A DNA stretch of 47,862 nucleotides from CAYWNK01 sp047639615 (GTDB lineage: Bacteria; Planctomycetota; UBA1135; GCA-002686595). The notes beneath the pieces are model-generated. The model made no database searches. It saw nothing but the letters and a program-made list of their open reading frames with translations, and was not told where the DNA came from. The position numbers and the translations under genes are program-made. Position 1 is the first letter of the stretch, and every line of letters starts with the position of its first letter. The DNA lies in assembly GCA_047639615.1 (NCBI GenBank), contig JBLIOL010000004.1, positions 1 through 47,862 of the forward strand. The letters are read 5' to 3'. Below are positions 15,781-23,449 of this stretch, piece after piece.

Positions 15781-17172
15781 ATGCGCATACTTCTAGTCAG
15801 TCACCTCTACCCGCCGGCTAATACCGCGGGTACCGAGGTGTACACGGAGAGCTTGGCCCGCAGCCTGTTGGCACGCGGGTATCAAGTGCATGTGTTCTGC
15901 ACCGTCAAGGATGTGGGGCGCGCGGACTTGCAGGTAGAGCGGCGCGAGCAGGATGGAGTCACGGTGCACGAGCTTGTGCAGAACCTCTTCCATGATCGCT
16001 TTGAAGAGCAGTGGAGCCATCCAGCAATTGAAGCTCGCTTTCAGCAGTTATTGAGTGAAGTGCAACCGGACGTGGTGCATGTGCAGCACTTAATGTACTT
16101 GTCGGCCGCACTACCGCAGTTGGCCCGCGAGGCAGGCGCGCGCGTGCTGGCAACCTTGCATGACTTCGGCCTCGAGTGCGGGCGTTTCGGTCAGTTGGTT
16201 GACGCGCAGGGCGAGCTTTGCGCGGTGGTGGACGCGGAGCGTTGCGGCCGCTGCTTGGCAAGCTTGCCCTGGCGGCAGTCGGACCTGCAGCGCCGAGTGG
16301 GGCGCGGCTTGGCCAAGGTGCGACATTGGACCGGCGTGAACTTGGCGCCATTGGCTACGAAGCTTGGGCGCCGCGGCGCGCCGGGTAAGGACGCGGCTGG
16401 TACGCAGCCCGCAACGGAATTGGTGCAGACGCGCGCGGCCCAATCCTTAGTACGGCGCGAGGTCATGCTCGCGGCCTACTCTCAGGCGGCGCTAGTCTTC
16501 AGTCCTTCGAGATTCTTGGCCGAGCGCGCTATCGCAGCGGGTCTCGATGCCGAGCGCGTGCAGGTATTGCCCACGGGCGTGGCCCGCGGGCGCGTGAGCC
16601 TGCGCAGCAAGCGGCCGCGCACGAAGAACGATCCGCTGCGTGTGCTTTTCCTGGGTAGCTACGTGCCGCTCAAGGGCGCGCATGTGCTAGTGGAAGCATG
16701 GACTCTGCTCGATGGCCAGGCGCGGGATGCGGCGCGTCTCGTGCTGCATGGGCCGGGTGCGGATGGCTCTGCTTATGCTTCCGATCTGCAGCGGCGCGCC
16801 AAGGCTGCCGGGCTGGAGCTCGGCGCACGTTTGGAACGGGAGCAGGTGCAGCGCGCTCTGGGCCACGCGGATGTGGTGGTGGTGCCGAGCCTTTGGTACG
16901 AGAACCGGCCGCTCGTGATTCTGGAAGCGCTGCAGGCTGGAGCGGCGGTGATCGCTTCGGATCTGGGGGCTCTGCCCGAGCTCGTTACCGAGCAGCACGG
17001 TTGGCGTTTCCCGGCGGGGGATGCGGCTGCCCTGGCGCAGCTTCTGGCGAGCTTGATCCAGGACCCCGCGCAGGTGGATGGGCGCCACGAGAGCGCGGAT
17101 CTGCCCGATTGGGAGGCTACGGTCGACCGGATCGAGGCCGCCTACCGGGCACCGCAGGCCCGGCCGGAGTAG
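15781..17172 (+). CDS. GT4-type glycosyltransferase
   Basis: The 463-residue protein begins MRILLVSHLYPPANTAGTEVYTESLA, a standard GT4 N-terminus with the glycine-rich loop. VVHVQHLMYLS and LATLHDFGLECGRF follow. The C-terminal lobe shows DPLRVLFLGSYVPLKGAHVLVEA, VVVPSLWYENRPLVILEAL and AGAAVIASDLGALPELV: a clear E-x7-E nucleotide-sugar site (ENRPLVILEAL). A cysteine-rich insertion at roughly residues 125-165 (ECGRF, GELCAVV, ERCGRCLAS) parallels that of the 9377 gene. A Lys/Arg/Ala-rich insert near 185-220 looks loop-like. The stop is 10 bp before the HEAT-repeat lipoprotein gene. Donor and acceptor unknown. Confidence 0.92.
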   Translation: MRILLVSHLYPPANTAGTEVYTESLARSLLARGYQVHVFCTVKDVGRADLQVERREQDGVTVHELVQNLFHDRFEEQWSHPAIEARFQQLLSEVQPDVVHVQHLMYLSAALPQLAREAGARVLATLHDFGLECGRFGQLVDAQGELCAVVDAERCGRCLASLPWRQSDLQRRVGRGLAKVRHWTGVNLAPLATKLGRRGAPGKDAAGTQPATELVQTRAAQSLVRREVMLAAYSQAALVFSPSRFLAERAIAAGLDAERVQVLPTGVARGRVSLRSKRPRTKNDPLRVLFLGSYVPLKGAHVLVEAWTLLDGQARDAARLVLHGPGADGSAYASDLQRRAKAAGLELGARLEREQVQRALGHADVVVVPSLWYENRPLVILEALQAGAAVIASDLGALPELVTEQHGWRFPAGDAAALAQLLASLIQDPAQVDGRHESADLPDWEATVDRIEAAYRAPQARPE

Positions 17173-17182
17173 GCTGGCGCCC

Positions 17183-18121
17183 ATGCGCGCCACGATCCTA
17201 GCTCTGCTCTGCCTACTGCCCGCCTGCAGCTCCGCCGGCGGCAAGTCCAGGAACACTGGCGAGGTGCGTTCCGTGGCGGAATTGCCGGAGTCCTACTCGA
17301 AGCTCTGGCTGGCTTTTCGCGGGGAGACGGTGGAGTGGCCTGCCCTGCGCGATGCAGCCCTGCTGGACCCGGGCCAAGAGAGCTTCCTAGTGCAGAACCT
17401 GGTGCGCACCCTGCTGCAGGGGCTGCAGGCGCGTCAGGCCGACAAGCTCAATCAGAGCGGCGCCCGGCTCTGTCAGCGGGCGAGTGAAGAGCTCCTGAGC
17501 ATGGGCTCGGCGGCGGCGGAGGCCGTGGCGGAGCTGCTGGCGGTGAGCCGCGGCGAGGTGACCGAACTGGCCAGCAAGCTGCTGCTGCGCATGGGGCCCG
17601 AGGCTTTGGATGCGCTGCTGGTGATATTGGTCCGCGAGGAGCCGGTGAACGCCCGGCGCCAGGCTGCGACCCTGCTGGCGGACATGCCCTATGGCCTGGA
17701 AGGACGCGAGCAGCTGGTACGTGAGGCGCTGGCGGAGCGTCTTGAGCAGGATCCTGACTGGCTCGTGCGCAAACGCGCCGCACGTGCCCTGGCCCTGCGT
17801 GGGCTGCGGGATACTAGCGTGGAGGAGGCCCGCCGGGCGCTCTGTGCGGCGCTCTCGGACACGGACTTCGACGTGCGCCACGAGGCCATCCTGGGGCTGC
17901 TGCGCCTGGACGACCCTGGCTGTGTGCCGGCTCTGATCAACCTGCTGGAGCGCAGTAGCCGTGCTGCGGACCCCGGGGGCATGGCCCAGGCTCAGAAGGC
18001 CCTGCAGGAGATCACGAACACTTCGGAGCGGCGCAAGCCCATGGAGTGGCGGACCTTCTGGCGGGACCAGCGCAAGGCTCTGATGGGCTCCACGGGAGCA
18101 AAAACCGGCTCAGATCGCTAA
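17183..18121 (+). CDS. lipoprotein with HEAT-like repeats
   Basis: The ATG at 17183 gives a lipoprotein signal with lipobox (LLCLLPACSSAGG, Cys15) and a 312-residue product; the in-frame start at 17078 overlaps the GT4 gene and is rejected. From about residue 100 on, paired helices of HEAT type are visible: AAEAVAELLAVSRGE, KLLLRMGPEALDALL, ARRQAATLLADMP, VRKRAARALALRG and FDVRHEAILGLLRLDDPGCVPAL. These usually form a curved protein-binding scaffold. The last 30 residues are Trp/Arg-rich (MEWRTFWRDQRKAL), a tail I have seen described for HEAT proteins of planctomycetes but cannot verify. It starts 10 bp after the GT4 gene and the next gene follows after 13 bp. Confidence 0.8.
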   Translation: MRATILALLCLLPACSSAGGKSRNTGEVRSVAELPESYSKLWLAFRGETVEWPALRDAALLDPGQESFLVQNLVRTLLQGLQARQADKLNQSGARLCQRASEELLSMGSAAAEAVAELLAVSRGEVTELASKLLLRMGPEALDALLVILVREEPVNARRQAATLLADMPYGLEGREQLVREALAERLEQDPDWLVRKRAARALALRGLRDTSVEEARRALCAALSDTDFDVRHEAILGLLRLDDPGCVPALINLLERSSRAADPGGMAQAQKALQEITNTSERRKPMEWRTFWRDQRKALMGSTGAKTGSDR

Positions 18122-18134
18122 TATTGGGCCACTT

Positions 18135-18872
18135 ATGGCCCAGTGGAAACTTCAGCGCCGTCAGGTGGTTTGCTCCGCCTGCGAACACGAATTCGAGGAC
18201 GGGGAGCGGCATATCTCGACCCTGATCTCCGGCGCAGACGACGGTCTCGGGCGCACGGATCTGTGCGATCGCTGCTGGCGCGGGAGCCTGGCCCAGGAGG
18301 TCCAGGAGGATCCGGACGTGCTCTTCTGGTGGTTCACCCGGCACGAGGAGAAGAAGCGTCAGAGCGTGCAATTGGACATGGCTTCCCTCGAGCGACTGTT
18401 TGTCGAGCTGGAGGGTCGCGAAGAGCACAAAGTGCGTGAATTGCGCTATGTGCTGTGTTTGCTGCTGATGCGCAAACGGCGCGTGAAGCTCGATAAGGTG
18501 CTGCGCGAGGACGGAGTGGAGACCTTTGTGGTGCGCCGACCGAAGCTCGATACGCGCTACCGGGTACACGTTTTCGACTTCGACGTGGAGCGCGTGGCGG
18601 AGATTCGGGCCGAGCTGCAGGCCATCTTCGATGGCGCTGACGGGGAGGAGGGCATCTCCCTGGCGCACCTCAGCGATGACTACGAGGCTCCGGTGGAGGA
18701 GTCTGAGGAGGAGTCTGCCGAGGGCGCTCCGGAAGTGGCGCAAGAGGACGCCGAAGTGGAGCCGGGCACGGAGCCGGACGAAGGCTTCGAAGAGGGCTTT
18801 GAGGCCGTGGGCGAGTCCGACTCGGAAGAAACGGCGCCGGTGGCGCCCGATCACGAGCCCAGTGGTGCCTGA
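18135..18872 (+). CDS. zinc-ribbon protein of unknown function with acidic C-terminus
   Basis: The 245-residue protein opens with a four-cysteine ribbon: C13-x2-C16 (VVCSACEHEF) and C44-x2-C47 (LCDRCW), which very likely binds zinc. A helical middle follows (ELRYVLCLLLMRKRRVKLDKVL), then a beta-hairpin-like stretch (RRPKLDTRYRVHVFDFD). The last 75 residues are almost all Asp/Glu/Pro/Ala (VEESEEESAEGAPEV, EPGTEPDEGFEEG) and look disordered. The combination of ribbon and acidic tail suggests binding to a basic partner such as a ribosome or nucleoid protein; that is inference. It starts 13 bp after the HEAT lipoprotein gene and is probably the last gene of that unit. No named family recognised. 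Confidence 0.75.
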   Translation: MAQWKLQRRQVVCSACEHEFEDGERHISTLISGADDGLGRTDLCDRCWRGSLAQEVQEDPDVLFWWFTRHEEKKRQSVQLDMASLERLFVELEGREEHKVRELRYVLCLLLMRKRRVKLDKVLREDGVETFVVRRPKLDTRYRVHVFDFDVERVAEIRAELQAIFDGADGEEGISLAHLSDDYEAPVEESEEESAEGAPEVAQEDAEVEPGTEPDEGFEEGFEAVGESDSEETAPVAPDHEPSGA

Positions 18873-18982
18873 TCTGCGGCTCTGGCCCGAGGGGTGAGCC
18901 CGATGCTGGGACTCCCCAGACCAGATCCGAGGCCCAGGAGCACCCACCATATCTGGTGTGACTTTGGCCTGATCGGCCCAAT

Positions 18983-19002
18983 GGCTACCAGTGCTGGTAG
19001 CC
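18983..19002. other. perfect inverted repeat in the mraZ leader region
   Basis: GGCTACCA (18983-18990) and TGGTAGCC (18995-19002) form an 8-bp stem around GTGC. It is followed by a small GCCC-GAA-GGGC hairpin (19005-19015). It lies 110 bp after the zinc-ribbon gene and 115 bp before mraZ, so it could terminate the upstream unit or regulate the cell-wall cluster. No U-tract. Confidence 0.45.
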
Positions 19003-19068
19003 CCGCCCGAAGGGCATTGGGACCTATCTAGGGCCGCCTCAACCCCCGGTTGCTGATTTTTGGCGAAT

Positions 19069-19074
19069 TACAAT
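19069..19074 (+). promoter_or_regulatory. possible -10 element upstream of mraZ
   Basis: TACAAT lies in a locally AT-rich patch (GATTTTTGGCGAATTACAAT), unusual in this GC-rich region and 43 bp before the mraZ start. No good -35 at 17 bp is visible. The three spaced TGGG boxes of the E. coli MraZ operator are not evident here. Confidence 0.35.
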
Positions 19075-19117
19075 CGGGAGGATTGCCGCCGGGGTGGTGG
19101 GGCTGGAGGATACCTGT

Positions 19118-19648
19118 ATGGCACTGAGTGGCACCGCGGGAGATGACGATGGGACTGGCGCACATGGCGCGGGTGCTTTCGTGTTCTGCGGGGACTCGCG
19201 TCACACGGTGGATGGCAAGAAGCGGGTCTTTCTGGCCAAGCGCTTCCAGCAGGGCCTGCCCTTGGATCCCGAGGGCAATCGCGTGGCTGTACTCACCCGC
19301 GGGCTCGATGGCTGCCTGTTCCTGTTCCCCGAATTCGGCCTCGAACGCGCCTTGCAGCGCATGAACACCGAGGCCTTCGCGCCCAAGGACATGCGCAAGC
19401 TTCAGCGCATGTTCTTCAGCTTTTCGCACCGCGTCAGCTTGGATGCTTCCGGGCGTCTATTGCTACCCGAGAAGCTGCGCAAGCTCGCCGGTATCGAGAA
19501 GGAGGTCGTCGCCGTTGGCGTGATGGACCGCATCGAACTGTGGGCTGCCGAACGCTGGGACGCTTTTGCTGCCGAGAACGAGGACGCCTTCGATGACCTG
19601 GAAGATCTGCTCACAGGTGACTCTTCTGCAAACGGGGACCGGTCGTGA
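19118..19648 (+). CDS. mraZ: transcriptional regulator MraZ
   Basis: MraZ is a ring-forming DNA-binding protein with two AbrB-like beta folds that usually heads the dcw cluster and regulates it. The ATG at 19118 is preferred because GGAGGA sits 7 nt before it; an in-frame start at 19094 lacks this. The 176-residue product has the two repeats: HTVDGKKRVFLAKRFQQGL with the following LTRGLDGCLFLFP, and HRVSLDASGRLLLPEKLRKLAGI with VVAVGVMDRIELWAAERW. An N-terminal Gly/Asp-rich tail (about 22 residues) and a C-terminal acidic tail extend beyond the usual core of around 140-150 residues. The stop overlaps the rsmH start in GTGA (19645-19648). Confidence 0.9.
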   Translation: MALSGTAGDDDGTGAHGAGAFVFCGDSRHTVDGKKRVFLAKRFQQGLPLDPEGNRVAVLTRGLDGCLFLFPEFGLERALQRMNTEAFAPKDMRKLQRMFFSFSHRVSLDASGRLLLPEKLRKLAGIEKEVVAVGVMDRIELWAAERWDAFAAENEDAFDDLEDLLTGDSSANGDRS

Positions 19649-20658
19649 TCGCCGCTCCCAGTCGCTCTCCCCGTACCGCCAAGCGAGCCATGTCTAGTGA
19701 TCAATCTGTGCACTCCCCGGTCCTGCCCGAAGAGGTCGTCGCGCTGCTGGGGGGTAGTCGCGACGCTAATGACCTTGAAGGGCTGATTGTGGATGCGACG
19801 CTGGGTGCCGGGGGGCACACAGCGCTACTGCTCGAACGTTTTCCGCGTATCCGTGTCTTAGGCACGGACCAGGATCCTGAGATCCTGGAAATCGCGCGCA
19901 AAAAGCTCGAGCCCTTTGGTGAGCGTGTGCGCCTTGAGCGCGTTCGAATCACCGAGCTTTCGCAGTTCCTGCGAGAGGACCGCTGTGAGCGGCCGGTCGG
20001 GATGTTGATGGATGTGGGCGTAAGCTCGCTCCAGCTCGACCGGGCGTCACGCGGTTTTTCATTCTCCGCGGACGGCCCCTTGGACATGCGCATGGATCCC
20101 AGCAGGGAGCAGAGCGCCGCGGATATCGTCAACAGCTGGAGTGAGGAAGACCTGGCCAACCTCTTCTACCAGGAAGGCGGAGAGCGTCGCAGTAGGCCAA
20201 TAGCAGCCGAAGTCGTACGCCAACGCCGGCGTGTGCCTTTCCTGCGTACGAGCGCTCTGGCGGAAGCCGTCGCTTCTGTGGTGGGTTCCGGCGGCAAGAT
20301 TCATCCGGCGACGCGGGTCTTTCAGGCCCTGCGACGCGCGGTCAATGAGGAAGGTGTGGAGTTGGAAGCGGGACTCTTGGTCGCGCAGGAATGGCTGGCA
20401 CACGATGGTGTGTTGGCAGTGATCTCTTTTCACTCAGGCGAGGATGGCGTGGTCAAACGTTTTCTGAAACAGGGGGCCAAGGCCCAACTCTGGAACTTGC
20501 TCACCTCGGGGCCCGTGCGCCCCACTCGCGAAGAGGTGCGAAGCAACGCGCGCTCGCGTTCTGCACTGCTGCGCGGCGGGCAGCGGCTGCGCGCAAACGG
20601 TGACGAAGAATCCGACGGAACTGTCGTGGATTCGGGAACGGCTGGAGGTGATGCGTGA
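19645..20658 (+). CDS. rsmH: 16S rRNA m4C1402 methyltransferase RsmH (MraW)
   Basis: RsmH N4-methylates C1402 of 16S rRNA using S-adenosylmethionine. The protein shows HSPVLPEEVVALL, VDATLGAGGHTALLLERFP (SAM loop), GTDQDPEILEIA, LMDVGVSSLQLDRASRGFSF, and VISFHSGEDGVVKRF near the end. The central dimer/insert part (GKIHPATRVFQALRRAVN) is also standard. The GTG at 19645 is used because of the GTGA overlap with mraZ, giving 337 residues. An ATG at 19690 would give a more typical N-terminus (MSSDQSVHSPVL) but has no visible ribosome site, so the true start is uncertain. It ends by overlapping the ftsL-like start. Confidence 0.94.
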   Translation: MIAAPSRSPRTAKRAMSSDQSVHSPVLPEEVVALLGGSRDANDLEGLIVDATLGAGGHTALLLERFPRIRVLGTDQDPEILEIARKKLEPFGERVRLERVRITELSQFLREDRCERPVGMLMDVGVSSLQLDRASRGFSFSADGPLDMRMDPSREQSAADIVNSWSEEDLANLFYQEGGERRSRPIAAEVVRQRRRVPFLRTSALAEAVASVVGSGGKIHPATRVFQALRRAVNEEGVELEAGLLVAQEWLAHDGVLAVISFHSGEDGVVKRFLKQGAKAQLWNLLTSGPVRPTREEVRSNARSRSALLRGGQRLRANGDEESDGTVVDSGTAGGDA

Positions 20659-20885
20659 TGCGCGTGCTCCTGTCCTTCACTCTGGCATCCATAGCAATGG
20701 GAATCGGTCTTCGCAGCGCCTGGATTCAGGCACATAACTTCGAACGTGGTGCACAGCTGGATCGTCTCCAGGTGGGGCTAGATTGGTACCAACGTCGGGT
20801 GACCGGATTGCGCGCCACCTTGGAGCGTATGGAGTTCGAAGCGCTGCTAGAGGATTACTCAGGCCCCGAGGAGGGGAGTGAGTGA
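20658..20885 (+). CDS. small single-pass membrane protein in the ftsL position
   Basis: The product is 75 residues: a membrane segment near the N-terminus (LLSFTLASIAMGIGLRSAW) and then a helical stretch that could form a short coiled coil (ERGAQLDRLQVGLDWYQRRV, then GLRATLERMEF). Size, topology and position between rsmH and ftsI match FtsL, the divisome linker that pairs with FtsB. The sequence of FtsL is poorly conserved, so this rests mostly on context. GGAGG at 20644-20648 lies 9 nt before the ATG at 20658; a GTG at 20655 is also possible and would overlap the rsmH stop in GTGA. The end overlaps ftsI in GTGA (20882-20885). Confidence 0.65.
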   Translation: MRVLLSFTLASIAMGIGLRSAWIQAHNFERGAQLDRLQVGLDWYQRRVTGLRATLERMEFEALLEDYSGPEEGSE

Positions 20886-23449
20886 GCGACTTTCCTGGAC
20901 CGACCTCCGGCGAGAGCGGCGGCGTGGATTCTTCCACTGCCGGCCTGCGTCCCGCTGGGTTCTTCCTAGGGATCTCTGCTGTACTGATCGCAGTCATCGT
21001 GCGTTCCGCGCAGCTCGCCTTTGTCGAGGCGGGTGAGCAGCCGAACGCCATGGACACGAACGAGGCGCCTTGGCCCGAGTTCGAAATCGTGGACCGCACC
21101 GGGCGCTCCCTGGCGTTGTCGGTGGAGTGTTTTGATGTGACCGTTTCGCCGCGCGCGCTTTGGCGTGCGCACACTCCTGAGCGCTTGGCTCGGATTCTGG
21201 CGAGCGCACTGGAAGTGGAAGATGCGAGTCTCCTGTTGGCGCGCTTGCTGCCGCCTGAGGTGGAGGCTGGTGCTGGTTGGTTGGCGCCGGCAGCTCCTGA
21301 GCTGCTGTCTTTCGACGTGGCCGGGGCGCGAGCCTTGCGCAATTGGATCGAAGGCGGGGTGATCGAGGAAGGGCGCAAGCCCATGCTGCCCCTCGAAGGC
21401 TTCCGCTTGAAGCCTCTGCCGGACGAGCGCTGGACCCTGGCTTGGTCGCCGGCGGTGGTGCTCTCAAGCGAGGAACGTACACATCAGATCGGCGAGGAAC
21501 TCGGCAAGCGTCCGGAACGCTGGACGCGCCGCTGGTTGGGTGACTTGGCCAGTCTGGTCAGGGCCGCCGGATTGCCCGACGACGTGCAAGAAGATCTGGA
21601 TCGAAAGCTCGCTTCGCAGCGCACCGCGCACCTCTCCGATCTGATCTGGAACGAACTGTGCCCGAGCACGTACCGCCTGGTGGCGCGTCGGGTGGATCCT
21701 GTTCGCGCACACACCTTGGCCAAGGCTCTGGAGGCGGAGTATGTATCGCCCTGGCAGATTCAATTGGTCCCGCGCTTGGAGCGCCATCATCCGGTGCGTC
21801 CCTTGGACGTGGGCGTGCAGGCCATCGGCGCCGGTGATGCGAACGGTTCCGATCCCTTCTCCGTGCTCGGTCACTGGGGCGTGCTCGGTGAGGAGGACGC
21901 GCTGCGCCAGGCCGGCAAGGACTTGGAAACTTCGCCGCACCTGCTCAGCTGGGAAGGTGACGCAGATCCCTTGGACGCGCGTGCTGATGAGCTCGGTCGC
22001 CGCTGGCGTCCCTGGAGCGGACTGGAAAAACTATGCGCCGACATCCTCGAGGTGGCTCGTCATGAGTTGCCCTTGGAGGAGAGCGCGCGTAGCTACCTGA
22101 AGCGCAAGCGCAACGTGTCCCGTGACCGGCGTTCGCGTTGGCCGGACAAGCGCGTACCCGATTACTTTGGCCAGGTTCAGGTGGGCGGCGCTGTGCCGCG
22201 CTTCGAGAGCACCTTGGACGCCACACTGCAGCGCGGTTTGCACGAGGAGTTGCTCTCGGTGCACGCGCGCTTTGATCCTGCGCTGGTGATGGGGATCGCG
22301 GTGGATGTGGAGACGGGCGATGTACTCGCCGTCGACGCGGTGCAAGCCTATGGGTCGCGCAGTTTTGCGCCTACCCAGCATGCCTTCACTCCTGGCTCGA
22401 CCTTTAAGGCGGTGGTTATGGCCACGGCTCTGGACCAGGGGGTCGTGCGGCCTGACGAGCTCTTCGAGACATTCTTTCCCGCTGGCATCGTGGTGCGCGA
22501 CGAGCGTGGCCGTGGACGTCGCGTGAAGGAAGCCGAGGGCGCGCCCGACGCGCCGTGGGTTACGGCGACCCAGGGCTTGGCCCGCTCCGTGAACGCGGTT
22601 TTGGTGCAGATCGGCTTGCGCGTGAAGGCCTCCGAGATGCGCTCCACCCTGGTGGACCTAGGTTATGGCGCGAGGCCGGGTGTTGGGCTTGGACCGGAGC
22701 GCTCTGGTTACTTGCCACCCTTGGTCAAGGGCACTTGGCCCTACCGCCTGACGCACACCAGTGTCTGCTTTGGTCACGAGCTCTCCGTTACTCTCTGGCA
22801 GCACGCGAGCGCCTTGGCGACCATCGCGCGCCGAGGGGAACGCTTGCCCTTGCGCCTGATTGAAGGACTGTCGCAGGGTGCGGCCAGTTGGGAGCTGAGT
22901 CGCGCGGAAGGTCAGCGCGTTCTTTCCGAACGCGCCTGTGATCAAGTGCTGAGCATGATGGCAGTGGGAGCCGAGAGCGGCACTGGCCGGCATGTGGCCA
23001 ACGCTGCCATGCAGCCGGAGTTCTTCTACGTCGGCACCAAGACCGGAACGACCGAGAAGGTGAGCACCGAGAAGTGCATTCACGCTGAGCTTGCTCACTC
23101 CCTCGATCACCAGACGCGCGAGACCAGCTGCTCCAAGGTGTGCTACGCGAGTTTGGCTGGAGTCCGTCATCACAAGGGTCGCAACAGCCGTCCCTGCTAT
23201 ACATCGAGCATGGCTGCCATCGGGCAGTTGACCCCGGGTGGGTCGAAGGTGCTCGTGTTGGTTGTGGTGGAGGATCCGCGCAGTAAGGAACGCTTCGGAT
23301 CGGATGTCGCCGGGCGCGCAACCATGCGCATTCTGCGGCGCTCTTTCGGACTTGAGCCGGAGCACGGTGGGCTGATCGCGGATCGCGCGCGCCCCCTGCC
23401 CGCTGGGGCTTTCTCCAGCTCGCAGATTCCTTGGTGGGAACCGCGCTAA
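20882..23449 (+). CDS. ftsI: FtsI/PBP2-type peptidoglycan transpeptidase with unusual insert
   Basis: Class B penicillin-binding proteins crosslink septal peptidoglycan on the outer face of the membrane. The 855-residue protein has a membrane anchor at about 24-43 (GFFLGISAVLIAVIVRSAQL), a PBP-dimer-like start (FEIVDRTGRSLALS) and a very long middle region. The transpeptidase domain has all three active-site motifs: S506-T-F-K509, S569-V-N571 and K720-T-G722. It is much longer than the usual 550-650 residues. Extra sequence lies in the N-terminal half, and an insert after KTG contains Cys732, Cys750, Cys754 and Cys772 with His734, 739, 743, 763 and 764. The GTG start overlaps the ftsL-like stop. 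The stop overlaps murE as TAATG. Confidence 0.9.
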   Translation: MSDFPGPTSGESGGVDSSTAGLRPAGFFLGISAVLIAVIVRSAQLAFVEAGEQPNAMDTNEAPWPEFEIVDRTGRSLALSVECFDVTVSPRALWRAHTPERLARILASALEVEDASLLLARLLPPEVEAGAGWLAPAAPELLSFDVAGARALRNWIEGGVIEEGRKPMLPLEGFRLKPLPDERWTLAWSPAVVLSSEERTHQIGEELGKRPERWTRRWLGDLASLVRAAGLPDDVQEDLDRKLASQRTAHLSDLIWNELCPSTYRLVARRVDPVRAHTLAKALEAEYVSPWQIQLVPRLERHHPVRPLDVGVQAIGAGDANGSDPFSVLGHWGVLGEEDALRQAGKDLETSPHLLSWEGDADPLDARADELGRRWRPWSGLEKLCADILEVARHELPLEESARSYLKRKRNVSRDRRSRWPDKRVPDYFGQVQVGGAVPRFESTLDATLQRGLHEELLSVHARFDPALVMGIAVDVETGDVLAVDAVQAYGSRSFAPTQHAFTPGSTFKAVVMATALDQGVVRPDELFETFFPAGIVVRDERGRGRRVKEAEGAPDAPWVTATQGLARSVNAVLVQIGLRVKASEMRSTLVDLGYGARPGVGLGPERSGYLPPLVKGTWPYRLTHTSVCFGHELSVTLWQHASALATIARRGERLPLRLIEGLSQGAASWELSRAEGQRVLSERACDQVLSMMAVGAESGTGRHVANAAMQPEFFYVGTKTGTTEKVSTEKCIHAELAHSLDHQTRETSCSKVCYASLAGVRHHKGRNSRPCYTSSMAAIGQLTPGGSKVLVLVVVEDPRSKERFGSDVAGRATMRILRRSFGLEPEHGGLIADRARPLPAGAFSSSQIPWWEPR

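Noticed and set aside
18873..19117. MraZ operator boxes (spaced TGGG repeats)
   Set aside because: Only isolated TGGG sites occur; the regular three-box spacing seen in E. coli is missing.
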